From Gibbula magus (taxonomy: Eukaryota; Mollusca; Gastropoda; Trochida; Trochidae): DNA of 64,000 nucleotides. The position numbers were made by a program, and so were the translations under genes. Below, one piece after another: positions 24,001-31,669 of the stretch. The notes beneath the pieces are model-generated. The model saw only the letters and a program-made list of their open reading frames with translations. It had not been told where the DNA came from and made no database searches. The stretch lies in assembly GCA_936450465.1 (NCBI GenBank), contig OW388290.1, forward strand, positions 21,441,457-21,505,456, written 5' to 3'. Position 1 is the stretch's first letter; every line of letters begins with the position of its first letter.

Positions 24001-27000
24001 AGATAGAGGGTTAGTTAGATTATAGGGAGAGTTAGATAGAGGGTTAGTTAGATTAGAGGGAGAGTTAGATTAGAGGGAGAGTCAGATTAGAGGGAGAGTT
24101 AGATTAGAGGAAGTGTCAGATTAGAGGAAGTGTCAGATTAGAGGGAGAGTTAGATAGAGGGTTAGTTAGATTAGAGGGAGAGTCAGATTAGATGGAGTGA
24201 CATATTAGAGGGTTAGTTAGATTAGAGGGAGAGGGAGATTAGAGGGAGTGTTGGAATAGAGGGAGAGTCAGAATAGAGGGATAGTTAGATTAGAGGGAGA
24301 GTCAGAATAGAGGATTAGTGAGATTAGAGGGAGTGTCAGATTAGAGTGAGTGTCAAATTAGATGGAGTGTCATATTAGAGGGTTATTTAGATTAGAGGGA
24401 GAGGGAGATTAGAGGGAATGTTCGAATAGAGGGAGAGTCAGAATAGAGGGAGAGTTAGATTAGAGGGAGAGTCAGAATAGAGTCAGATTTAGAGTCAGAT
24501 TAGATGGAGTGTCAGATTATAAGGAGAGTCAGATTAGAGGGAGTGTCAGAATAGAGGATTAGTGTGATTAGAGTGAGAGTCAGATTAGAGGGAGAGTCAG
24601 AATAGAGGGAGAGTTAGATTAGAAGGAGAGTCAGATTAGAGTCAGATTTAGAGTCAGATTAGATGGAGTGTCAGATTATAAGGAGAGTCAGATTAGAGGG
24701 AGTGTCAGATTATAAGAGGAGTGAGATTAGATGGAGTGTCAGATTAGATGGAGTGTCAGAATAGAGGGAGAGTTAGATTAGAGGGAGAGTCAGATTAGAT
24801 GGAGTGTCATATTAGAGGGTTAGTTAGATTAGAGGGAGAGGGAGATTAGAGGGAGTGTTGGAATAGAGGGACAGTTAGATTAGAGGGAGAGTCAGAAAAG
24901 AGGGAGAGTCAGAATAGAGGGAGAGTTAGATTAGAGGAAGTGTCAGATTAGAGGAAGTGTCAGATTAGATGGAGTGTCAGATTAGATGGAGTGTCAGAAT
25001 AGAGGGAGAGTTAGATTAGAGGAAGTGTCAGATTAGATGGAGTGTCTGAATAGAGGGAGAGTTAGATTAGAGGGAGAGTCAGATTAGATGGAGCGTCAGA
25101 TTATAAGGAGAGTCAGATTAGAGGGAGCGTCAGATTATAAGAGGAGTGAGATTAGATGGAGTGTCAGATTAGATGGAGTGTCAGATTATAAGGAGAGTCA
25201 GATTAGAGGGAGCGTCAGATTATAAGAGGAGTGAATTTGGATGGAGTGTCAGATTAGATGGAGTGTCAGAATAGAGGGAGAGTTAGATTGGAGGAAGAGT
25301 CAGATTAGATGGAGTGTCATATTAGAGGGAAAGTTAGATTAGAAGGAGAGTCAGATTAGAGTCAGATTTAGAGTCAGATTAGATGGAGTGTCAGATTATA
25401 AGGAGAGTCAGATTAGAGGGAGCTTCAGATTATAAGAGGAGTGAGATTAGATGGAGTGTCAGATTAGATGGAGTGTCAGACTATAAGGAGAGTCAGATTA
25501 GAGGGAGCGTCAGATTATAAGAGGAGTGAGATTAGATGGAGTGTCAGATTAGATGGAGTGTCAGATTATAAGGAGAGTCAGATTAGAGGGTGCGTCAGAT
25601 TATAAGAGGAGTGAGATTAGATGGAGTGTCAGAATAGAGGGAGAGTTAGATTAGAGGGAGAGTCAGATTAGATGGAGTGTCATATTAGAGGAAGAGTTAG
25701 ATTAGAAAGAGAGTCAGATTAGAGTCAGATTTAGAGTCAGATTAGATGGAGTGTCAGATTATAAGGAGAGTCAGATTAGAGGGAGCGTCAGATTATAAGA
25801 AGAGTGAGATTAGATGGAGCGTCAGATTTGATGGAGCGTCAGATTATCAGATTCAGATTCAGATTCTTTATTACTTTTATCTTTACAGATAATCAGTACA
25901 TAATAAAGACGGGAATTGGTACAGGTGGATAGTGACTAAACAATGATCATAATAATTAATTTGGGGAGAATGTACAGCAATTCATTATTCATTAACAATC
26001 AATTCATTCCTTAAACAACTAGCTTTATACAAATATTTCCCAAGGTTACAGAGTTCTTTTACGTTGCTAACACTTAATAGTTGGATAAGCTTAAATACAG
26101 ATGGACGTCGATAATAATAAGGTTTAATATAAGCTTGCCTATAATCAATATAACATGGGCATACTAATATGAAATGAAATTCATCTTCGACATTATCTTT
26201 ACAGAATATACATTTTCGTTCATTAGTGCTAACATTATTGTATCTGCCAGTTTCAATAGCAAGGTTATGTGAGCTAAGTCGAAATTTAGCTAGATATTTT
26301 CTATATAAATAGGGAACCGATTTACAAAGATAATATTGCAATGTACAGGTATCAATAATATTACTATAAATGACACATTTTGAAGAAGAAGCTAAATTAC
26401 TAAAAATATGTTGTGATGCCTGATCTAAGATTATAAGAGGAGTGAGATTAGATGGATTGTCAGAATATAAGAGGAGTGAGATTAGATGGAGTGTCAGATT
26501 AGATGGAGTGTCAGATTATAAGGAGAGTCAGATTAGAGGGAGCGTCAGGTTATAAGAGGAGTGAGATTAGATGGAGTGTCAGATTAGATGGAGCGTCAGA
26601 TTATAAGGAGAGTCAGATTAGAGGGAGCGTCAGATTATAAGAGGAGTGAGATTAGATGGAGTGTCAGATTAGATGGAGTGTCAGATTATAAGGAGAGTCA
26701 GATTAGAGGGAGCGTCAGATTATAAGAGGAGTGAGATTAGATGGAGTGTCACATTAGATGGAGTGTCAGATTATAAGGAGAGTCAGATTAGAGGGAGCAT
26801 CAGATTATAAGAGGAGTGAGATTAGATGGAGTGTAAGATTAGATGGAGCGTCAGATTATAAGGAGAGTCAGATTAGAGGGAGCGTCAGATTATAAGAGGA
26901 GTGAGATTAGATGGAGTGTCAGATTAGATGGAGTGTCAGATTATAAGGAGAGTCAGATTAGAGGGAGCGTCAGATTATAAGAGGAGTGAGATTAGATGGA

Positions 27001-30000
27001 GTGTCACATTAGATGGAGTGTCAGATTATAAGGAGAGTCAGATTAGAGGGAGCATCAGATTATAAGAGGAGTGAGATTAGATGGAGTGTAAGATTAGATG
27101 GAGCGTCAGATTATAAGGAGAGTCAGATTAGAGGGAGCGTCAGATTATAAGAGGAGTGAGATTAGATGGAGTGTCAGATTAGATGGAGTGTCAGATAATA
27201 AAGAGTGTCAGATTAGAGGGTGCGTCAGATTATAAGAGGAGTGAGATTAGATGGAGTGTCAGATTAGATGGAGCGTCAGATTAGATGGGATGTCAGATAA
27301 GATGGAGTGTCAAATTATAGTCAGATTAGAGGGAGAGTCAGAATAGAGGATTAGTGAGATTAGAGGGAGTGTCAGATTAGAGTGAGTGTCAAATTAGATG
27401 GAGTGTCATATTAGAGGGTTATTTAGATTAGAGGGAGAGGGAGATTAGAGGGAATGTTCGAATAGAGGGAGAGTCAGAATAGAGGGAGAGTTAGATTAGA
27501 GGGAGAGTCAGAATAGAGTCAGATTTAGAGTCAGATTAGATGGAGTGTCAGATTATAAGGAGAGTCAGATTAGAGGGAGCATCAGATTATAAGAGGAGTG
27601 AGATTAGATGGAGTGTAAGATTAGATGGAGCGTCAGATTATAAGGAGAGTCAGATTAGAGGGAGCGTCAGATTATAAGAGGAGTGAGATTAGATGGAGTG
27701 TCAGATTAGATGGAGTGTCAGATTATAAGGAGAGTCAGATTAGAGGGAGCGTCAGATTATAAGAGGAGTGAGATTAGATGAAGTGTCAGATTAGATGGAG
27801 TGTCAGATTATAAAGAGAGTCAGATTAGAGGGTGCGTCAGATTATAAGAGGAGTGAGATTAGATGGAGTGTCAGATTAGATGGAGCGTCAGATTAGATGG
27901 GATGTCAGATAAGATGGAGTGTCAGATTAGAGTCAGATTAAAGGGAGAGTCAGATTATAGGGAAGTTAGTGCAGAGAAGTGTTTGCTTGGAGAAGTGCAG
28001 TGCATATTGATGTTTTATTTTAGGATGATGTAACTTACTCCATCGAAGAATGTTCGCGGGACAATGAGTTCTTCAAGATCGATCCGAAAAATGGTACCAT
28101 ATTCTTGGCGCGTTCTCTTCTTTCCGAACTGAGAAGTGATTTCACGGTATGGCATAATGAATATTTACTTTTATTGACATGAGGTAAATACAATAAAATT
28201 ATGATGTATGGTTATAATAATATCATATCATAAAATAATTTTCATAATTTGGTTATAAAATCATATTCAAGTAACAACGAGATTTGATGAAAGTCTGTGA
28301 AGTGGATTAGCATTTTTACAGTTTAAATAGGGTTCCAGTGTAACCTATTTGAAAGAAGTATATACTATTAATTTTGTTTTAGAAGATCATTTATATGCTG
28401 TTTCAAATGAAATGTGATAGAAATGTTCCTGTGTCGCCATCATCCTGAAATAACCGCGTATATCCGAACTGAAAGAAAAATGTTTTGATGTAAGTTGCCA
28501 ACTATGTGCTTCTAGTCTCGTCCAGTCCATCCTAAGGTAGGTTGTTTGGGAATGCGGAGAATATTCACTGCTAAAAATGGATTTTGTATTTCCTTGATGC
28601 TCAGATTGAAGTGACTGCTAAAGATAGTGCTCACATCCCGAGAAGTCGAACTGCTGACGTGTGGATCGGAGTCACAAGAAATATGAACGTGCCGATATTC
28701 CAGCAACAAGCCGCTATCACTCTGTCCGAGGACACGGCTGTCAACACTATAGTGGACCACGTGGAGGCTGAAGACAAGGATCCCCCGGAGGTAGAACATA
28801 TCTTACATACGGGTATTTGCTAGAACATTTAAAAGTGTCCCCGAATAGATAATTAAGTATTAAACAGAAAAGAGCATAAAGTGATGTTTAAAATCAGACA
28901 CAAGTGAAAAGAGCTGAAAGTAATGTTTAAAATAAGGCAGAAGTGAGAAGTGACACTTCCTATACTTTAGCCAAAGGAACCTCTTTACCCCTTTCGTAAT
29001 TGTGCTATGATCAGAGCTAAACATTGTCACGACTAAAAATAACATGGGTCCTGCAGAGCATGATGAGATGACAAGTTTCATTAAACCACAATTATTATAT
29101 AATCATATTTTCAAATGACTACTTTTCAGACCCCTGGAGGACAGCTGGTCTATTCTCTGAGTGACAGCACACCAGAAGACTGCAGTGACTTGTTCAGTGT
29201 TCTTTCCACTGGACACATCGTCCTGCAGAACACACTGTCAGGTGTCAGAAGTGTGAGGTGTCTGGTAGGTGTCAGCGGTGTGAGGTGTCTGGTAGGTGTC
29301 AGCTGTAAGAGGTGTCTGGTAGGTGTCAGCAGTGTGAGGTGTCTGGTAGGTGTCAGCTGTGAGAGGTGTCTGGTAGGTGTCAGCTGTGAGAGGTGTCTGG
29401 TAGGTGTCAGCTGTGAGAGGTGTCTGGTAGGTGTCAGCAGTGTGAGGTGTCTGGTAGGTGTCAGCAGTGTGAGGTGTCTGGTTGGTGTCCGCAGTGAGAG
29501 CTGTCTGGTAGGTGTCAGCTTAGAGGTATCTGGTAGGTGTCCGAAAAGAGAGGTGTCTGGGAGGTGCTAATAGTGAGAGGTGTCTGGGAGGTGTCCGCAG
29601 TGTGAGATGTCTGGTATATGTCCGCAGTGAGAGGTGTCTGGTAGGTGTCAGCTGTGAGCGGTGTCTGCTTTTAGAGCTGCCCGGTAGTGTCAGCTGAGAG
29701 GTGTCTGCTAGGTGTACGCAGTGTGAGGCGTCTGGTAGGTGCCAGCAGTGAGAGGTGTCTGGGAGGTGTCCGCAGTGTGAGGTGTCTGGTATGTGTCATT
29801 AGTGTGAGGTGTCTGGGAGGTGTCCGCAACGTGAGGTGTCTGGTACGTGTACGAAGTGAGAGGTGTCTGGGAGGTGCTAATAGTGAGAAGTGTCTGCTAG
29901 GTGTACGCAGTGTGAGGTGTCTGGTAGGTGCCAGCAGTGAGAGGTGTCTGGGAGGTGTCCGCAGTGTGAGGTGTCTGGTATGTGTCATTAGTGTGAGATG

Positions 30001-31624
30001 TCTGGGAGGTGTCCGCAACGTGAGGTGTCTGGTACGTGTACGAAGTGAGAGGTGTCTGGGAGGTGCTAATAGTGAGAGGTGTCTGCTAGGTGTACGCAGT
30101 GTGAGGTGTCTGGTAGGTGCCAGCAGTGAGAGGTGTCTGGAAGGTGTCCGCAGTGTGAGGTGTCTGGTATGTGTCATTAGTGTGAGGTGTCTGGGAGGTG
30201 TCCGCAACGTGAGGTGTCTGGTAGGTGTCCGCGGTGAGAGGTGTCTGGTAGGTGTCAGCAGTATGAGGTGTCTGGTAGCTCGACGACTTACACATAACCC
30301 TAAGATTGAGGTCCTACAGTGGAATGTTATCTAAACTACCAGGCAAAAAAAGTACACACTTTTTTTGGTTCTATCATATGTATGATATTCGTTTTCAAAT
30401 ATCTCACGTTTTCAATGTCAACTCGTAAACTGAATAGTGCAGGCGTTTAGTCAGCAGTCAATGAATACTTCTACGTGTTTTTTTAATTTATCTTAAAGGC
30501 ACAAGTGCACGCTTTTCGCATTCACATAAGCTTTTTAAGGTCATACGAGGGCATGTAAATGCACGTTAGCTTCCTTTCGGTGCAATAACATACTTATTAG
30601 TCTTTACAATTGACCTGCAGTCAATAATTAAAATGTTGAGACGGCCGGAGTCACTCAGGGATATCACAAATAGTAAAGGTCGCTAATGTGCAAAATGGGA
30701 AATATAGAGTGTAGAAAACGGCTTAACTAGGATTTCATTCAGCTCTTGCATATACTTTATTCTCTTAACTGACAACAAAGATTGGATAGTCTTCATTAAG
30801 AAGTATCTGTAACTTCACCGGTTGGTAATACGCAGTGTAAGCATTGTTGTTACATTAACGATAGCGACTGCCGTTTTTGGTCATCGGGTTGTGTGCAATT
30901 TCTTAATATTTCTGATATTGTAGTTCATGCGGATTTAATGCAACGTTGCATTAATTACTTCCGGTCTTTTAAAGTTAACTTTAAAACCTGAATATGTACA
31001 TATTTGGAAGATAACTTATGGAATACATTACCTGAAGGTAGGTTGTTTGTAATATCGAGAGATGTGCATAATCCGTGCATTATTTATATTTTAAAACAAT
31101 TGGCGTGCTACAGTGCCTTTAAAAAAAGGAAATTTTGATTTACAAAATTCTTCAAAAATTATTTTCAATTTTAACTGTTCATCGACATATAAGACATATT
31201 CAATTTGAAAATTAATAAAAGTGCCTGAGGTCATGACGGTGTAAATTGTATGTCACCAATTAATCACTCAAATTACTGCAGATAAGTATCACTGCAACGT
31301 GCCATTGTCAAAGCATCTGATTTCTTTTGGAAATATTGAATTAATCGAAACCAAGCCTGGCGGTTTAGAATAAATTAACTTCGCAATATTAAACCTTCAA
31401 TGTGGTTAGATTTCTAGAGGTACACAAGATAACCCCAAAACAATAGACAAACTCCCTGATAGGTTTCTCCAACATTATAGACCACCAATCAAAGCACATA
31501 CAGTAAAACCCTTCAACTGAAACCCGTCTCCTTGTTTCAGGTTACCGTGCAGGCTTCTGATGTATCTCCCAAGCCTCGCTCAGCCTCAACTACCGTTACT
31601 ATCAACATAGCTCGGAATAATTAA
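8078..31624 (+). CDS. Divergent secreted-type cadherin, 16 coding exons
   Basis: Spliced gene of 729 codons. Coding exons: 8078-8147, 8537-8598, 12782-12901, 13738-13905, 14646-14774, 15216-15398, 15859-15990, 16587-16760, 17329-17457, 17788-17961, 18205-18342, 20192-20374, 28024-28146, 28605-28790, 29130-29264, 31541-31624. All have AG acceptors and GT donors and their phases match. The product has a hydrophobic signal peptide, then seven cadherin-like repeats, seen as Y-x-I...F-x-ID-x-x-TG-x-I...YT followed by V-x-V-x-A-x-D...V-x-V...P-x-F...Y. Cadherins are extracellular adhesion proteins. Here the DxNDN calcium-binding linkers are replaced by RN-x-N-x-P or shorter forms, and the usual L-DRE motif is LTED or absent, while the DxD-type element is mostly kept. 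There is no membrane helix or catenin-binding tail before the stop, and AATAAA follows. It may be secreted, or a truncated family member. I do not recognise an orthologue. Confidence 0.8.
8537..8598 (+). CDS. Cadherin exon: N-terminal segment
   Basis: Acceptor TCCTCGCAG, donor CCAGAC|GTAAGT. It enters in phase 1 and leaves in phase 0. It encodes about 21 residues rich in aromatics and Pro (FFDPLDETTWFYPL...) ending in Asp, the position where repeat-coding exons are joined in the rest of the gene. Confidence 0.7.
9731..9991 (-). pseudogene. LINE RT-domain fragment
   Basis: About 86 codons with the RT palm motif FIDLRKALDSI (the catalytic Asp follows F-I), preceded by a Q-K-E-R-S block seen before this motif in LINE RTs. 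Continuation in other frames gives KQGC and FADD motifs downstream on the same strand. Confidence 0.8.
10272..10724 (-). pseudogene. LINE ORF2 linker before RT
   Basis: About 150 codons, Lys/Gln-rich, containing FWREIGKLG and ISQWTDDYYKLYN. The latter resembles the W-x-x-YF-x-x-L element that precedes the RT in LINE ORF2. Part of the same relic. Confidence 0.7.
10841..11518 (-). pseudogene. LINE endonuclease (EEP) fragment
   Basis: Two adjoining frames (11291-11518 and 10841-11290) carry FGDFNSR, a conserved Asp/Asn motif of apurinic-type endonucleases, then DYVLVPHEQ and a final LPDHSLL (the SDH-like catalytic His). The N-terminal third of the domain is missing. Confidence 0.8.
11526..12781. 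other. Intron sequence, one dispersed repeat
   Basis: Non-coding part of the 4.2 kb cadherin intron. Apart from the repeat at 11855-11957 I see nothing specific. Confidence 0.45.
11855..11957 (+). repeat. Dispersed repeat, copy 1
   Basis: CGGGTCAGCTCAT then AGATAGGGGTGGACA, an ACTACTCAG block and GGGAGTGAATC recur in the same order at 34458-34572 with scattered differences. Two copies in one window show a dispersed family. The type is unknown. Confidence 0.7.
12782..12901 (+). CDS. Cadherin exon: repeat 1, first half
   Basis: Acceptor ATGTCACCAG, donor TATCAG|GTAGGT, phase 0 on both sides, 40 codons. A basic start (KCKVKGGRRTKR) is followed by NILSNKTSLDQSPFKPTYQ, which matches the end of a first-half repeat. 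The start is more basic than in the other repeats. Confidence 0.65.
12902..13737. other. Intron, one orphan coding-like stretch
   Basis: Mostly unremarkable. At 13173-13237 a short frame (YLMKDGKEMTFERYDSL) follows a pyrimidine tract and CAG, but ends in a stop without a phase-matching donor. Confidence 0.4.
13738..13905 (+). CDS. Cadherin exon: repeat 1/2 junction
   Basis: Acceptor CTCGACAG, donor CTCTAT|GTGAGT, 56 codons, phase 0. VSVDCSPYGQEEVTVAML is the closing strand of repeat 1. NMYSPTF replaces the calcium linker. The exon ends LQVSAFDQDLY, the opening of repeat 2. It has two Cys (CSPYG, PVCTP). Confidence 0.85.
13906..14645. other. Intron with a perfect hairpin
   Basis: No coding sequence. 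It contains the 13-bp inverted repeat annotated at 14348-14382. Confidence 0.45.
14348..14382. repeat. Perfect 13-bp inverted repeat
   Basis: GAGCGGCCATTTT, a 9-base loop, then AAAATGGCCGCTC. Each arm contains a CGGCCAT(T)TT motif similar to a YY1 site. GC-rich arms in an AT-rich intron. Confidence 0.7.
14646..14774 (+). CDS. Cadherin exon: repeat 2, first half
   Basis: Acceptor GTTGTAG, donor TATACA|GTATGC, 43 codons, phase 0. IVTYTI, then RYFNIDADSGNITI, then SLTEDQNLAQEYT: the canonical Y-I, F-x-ID-x-x-SG-x-I and L-T-E-D...YT pattern of a cadherin half-repeat. Confidence 0.9.
15216..15398 (+). CDS. Cadherin exon: repeat 2/3 junction
   Basis: Acceptor GCTTTATAG, donor ATGGTG|GTAAGT, 61 codons, phase 0. 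LGVVATDGGTEPLS is the A-x-D-x-G-x-P strand. VVRNKPPEF is the linker without DxNDN. It ends VSATDD. Confidence 0.9.
15610..15720 (+). repeat. 20-21 bp tandem repeat in intron
   Basis: Five imperfect copies of ACTTCAAATATGAACACTTA and its variants. Confidence 0.75.
15859..15990 (+). CDS. Cadherin exon: repeat 3, first half
   Basis: Acceptor GTATTACAG, donor TGGAAT|GTAGGT, 44 codons, phase 0. HLTYSIV, then RVFVIDEKTGAI, then LTYPDKKIWN. Confidence 0.9.
15991..16586. other. AT-rich intron, nothing recognised
   Basis: Very AT-rich. No ORF or repeat that I can name. Confidence 0.45.
16587..16760 (+). CDS. Cadherin exon: repeat 3/4 junction
   Basis: Acceptor CATTTGTAG, donor TCAGGG|GTAATA, 58 codons, phase 0. 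FRVAVHDSGSPPLSDETNV, then the shortened linker SPPAFEQSEY, ending LTAKEPSG, where the DxD element is lost. Confidence 0.85.
16761..17328. other. Intron, nothing recognised
   Basis: AT-rich, no repeat or ORF supported. Confidence 0.45.
17329..17457 (+). CDS. Cadherin exon: repeat 4, first half
   Basis: Acceptor TATGTTGTAG, donor TACACC|GTACGT, 43 codons, phase 0. MVYALTGDDEAAVYFSIG then TTGNITVRTSLTEDKTK and AYT. It is the closest match to the repeat 2 half (TGNITV, LTED). Confidence 0.9.
17788..17961 (+). CDS. Cadherin exon: repeat 4/5 junction
   Basis: Acceptor GTGTTGCAG, donor GACGAT|GTATGT, 58 codons, phase 0. LKCQAYPENFDGQV (divergent closing strand with a Cys), linker RRSLPPKFTQSEY, then QVNEDAAGYLFTLKANDDD, which keeps the Glu and the acidic DDD end. 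Confidence 0.9.
18025..18172. repeat. (ATC)n microsatellite
   Basis: About 145 bp of CAT/ATC triplets with GCC and ACC interruptions, in an intron. It gives false His-rich and Ile-rich frames. Confidence 0.95.
18205..18342 (+). CDS. Cadherin exon: repeat 5, first half
   Basis: Acceptor TCGCTCAG, donor TACACG|GTAAGG, 46 codons, phase 0. VTFSLQSDSF, then ELFTVDPDTGAVSV, then HDFYHVYT. Confidence 0.9.
18600..19200 (+). repeat. 162-bp tandem repeat, about 3.5 units
   Basis: TTCAAATTTGGTATGGAAG recurs with starts at 18624, 18788, 18951 and 19112 (spacings 164, 163, 161). Units include GGTCTCAACTCCAAGGTCC and TTTTGTCTCGTTTCC. The last unit is degenerate. It lies in a cadherin intron. Confidence 0.9.
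19678..20058 (+). mobile_element. 5'-truncated LINE tail with target duplication
   Basis: A 381-bp insert flanked by TTACCAAACACAAA at 19664-19677 and 20059-20072, a 14-bp target duplication. It encodes the last ~97 codons of a LINE ORF2 ending RSLYT, with a terminal CCHC-type motif (LCHIC...ENEFHFLFEC), then a short 3' UTR with AAATAAACTTACTT. Same strand as the host gene. Confidence 0.85.
20192..20374 (+). CDS. Cadherin exon: repeat 5/6 junction
   Basis: Acceptor TGGAACTAG, donor GATGGT|GTGAGT, 61 codons, phase 0. FNAVAEDKGNPRPISS, linker RNLNSPTFHNTPY, then VPETHPVGESVLRVSTTDPDG, the most canonical junction here (Glu and DPD kept). Confidence 0.9.
20375..21867. other. Intron before the minisatellite
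   Basis: Non-coding. It contains the dispersed repeat units at 20690-20945 and possible weak copies near 21250-21390. Confidence 0.45.
20690..20945 (+). repeat. Dispersed repeat, two tandem units
   Basis: Two units of about 140-150 bp share TTAGCCAATGG, then a GGTGACxCTxTGxxCCCAAAT block, then a GGGCC block. The first unit continues GCCATGACCTTAAATC and an ATTTTCATCTTCxTCG segment. Their reverse complements occur at 33795-33995, so this is a mobile or segmentally spread family of unknown type. Confidence 0.7.
21868..25847 (+). repeat. 17-bp purine-rich minisatellite, proximal block
   Basis: About 4 kb of 16-17 bp units, GATTAGAGGGAGAGTTA and variants (GATAGAGGGTTAGTTA, GAGGAAGTGTCA). The plus strand is strongly purine-rich. 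Towards 24.7 kb the units change to GATTAGATGGAGTGTCA and GATTATAAGGAGAGTCA, and an 85-bp higher-order period appears. It lies inside the 7.65 kb cadherin intron. Confidence 0.95.
25848..26425 (-). mobile_element. 5'-truncated LINE tail inside minisatellite
   Basis: The minus strand encodes the last 118 codons of a LINE ORF2, with ETGRYN and a CCHC-type end motif (KCIFC...EDEFHFILVC), then a 3' UTR ending AATAAAGAATCTGAATC. The 3' tail is hexamer repeats (CAGATT on plus) at 25848-25872 that look like the surrounding satellite, so the exact insertion point is ambiguous. Confidence 0.85.
26426..27957 (+). repeat. Minisatellite, distal block with 85-bp and 255-bp periods
   Basis: Five 17-bp units make an 85-bp higher-order repeat (two GATTAGATGGAGTGTCA, one GATTATAAGGAGAGTCA, one GATTAGAGGGAGCGTCA, one GATTATAAGAGGAGTGA). 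Private variants (GTGTCACATT, GCATCAGATT, GTGTAAGATT) repeat exactly 255 bp apart (26751 and 27006), a third tier of three 85-bp units. Confidence 0.95.
28024..28146 (+). CDS. Cadherin exon: repeat 6, first half
   Basis: Acceptor TTTTATTTTAG, donor TTCACG|GTATGG, 41 codons, phase 0. DDVTYSIEEC, then FFKIDPKNGTIFLARSLL and DFT. It is the first exon after the satellite-filled intron. Confidence 0.9.
28147..28604. other. Intron, nothing recognised
   Basis: AT-rich, non-coding. Confidence 0.45.
28605..28790 (+). CDS. Cadherin exon: repeat 6/7 junction
   Basis: Acceptor GATGCTCAG, donor CCGGAG|GTAGAA, 62 codons, phase 0. IEVTAKDSAHIPRSRTAD, linker RNMNVPIFQQQ, then LSEDTAVNTIV and EAEDKD. Confidence 0.9.
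28791..29129. other. Intron, nothing recognised
   Basis: Short intron with weak local repetition (AGTGATGTTTAAAAT-like pieces at 28880-28940). No coding sequence. Confidence 0.4.
29130..29264 (+). CDS. Cadherin exon: repeat 7, first half
   Basis: Acceptor ACTTTTCAG, preferred donor TGTCTG|GTAGGT at 29265, 45 codons, phase 0. GGQLVYSLSDSTPEDC, DLFSVLSTGHIVLQNTL, then SGVRSVRCL. With this donor the tail from LQNTL has 14 residues, the same as the matching LARSL tail in repeat 6, which supports the choice. The last residues and the donor form the first unit of a 27-bp tandem array, so later in-frame donors could add multiples of nine residues. Confidence 0.75.
29238..30275 (+). repeat. 27-bp minisatellite starting at an exon-intron border
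   Basis: About 38 copies of a 27-bp unit (GTAGGTGTCAGC, AGTGTGAGG, TGTCTG). The first lies in the end of the cadherin exon. Many units keep CTG|GTAGGT, CTG|GTATGT or CTG|GTACGT, that is, donor-like sequence. As 27 is a multiple of three, long frames stay open on both strands. They are by-products of the repeat. Confidence 0.95.
30276..31540. other. Last cadherin intron, nothing else seen
   Basis: Non-coding, AT-rich. No family recognised after the 27-bp array. Confidence 0.45.
31541..31624 (+). CDS. Cadherin exon: repeat 7 end and stop
   Basis: Acceptor CTTGTTTCAG, 27 codons then TAA. VTVQASDVSPKPRSASTTVTINIARNN is split over two motifs: VTVQASD and VTINIARNN. Other exons of this type run on past RN-x-N-x-P into the next repeat. 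Here TAA stands right after RNN. A donor-like GTAAGA lies 14 bases beyond the stop and may be a relic of a longer exon. Confidence 0.8.
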   Translation, partial: VTVQASDVSPKPRSASTTVTINIARNN

Positions 31625-31648
31625 CCAAATTCTTACGACGTAAGATTT

Positions 31649-31654
31649 AATAAA
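31649..31654 (+). terminator. Polyadenylation signal of cadherin gene
   Basis: AATAAA 24 bases after the stop codon. It supports this stop as the real gene end. Confidence 0.6.
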
Positions 31655-31669
31655 TGCTGTAAAATGTAA

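Noticed and set aside
21868..27957. Possible CRISPR-like array
   Set aside because: There are no unique spacers between the 17-bp units. It is a simple hierarchical minisatellite in a eukaryotic intron.
29671..30334. Long repetitive ORFs on both strands (178 and 215 codons)
   Set aside because: The 27-bp repeat is a multiple of three, so frames stay open by construction. There is no start context, splice support or domain.
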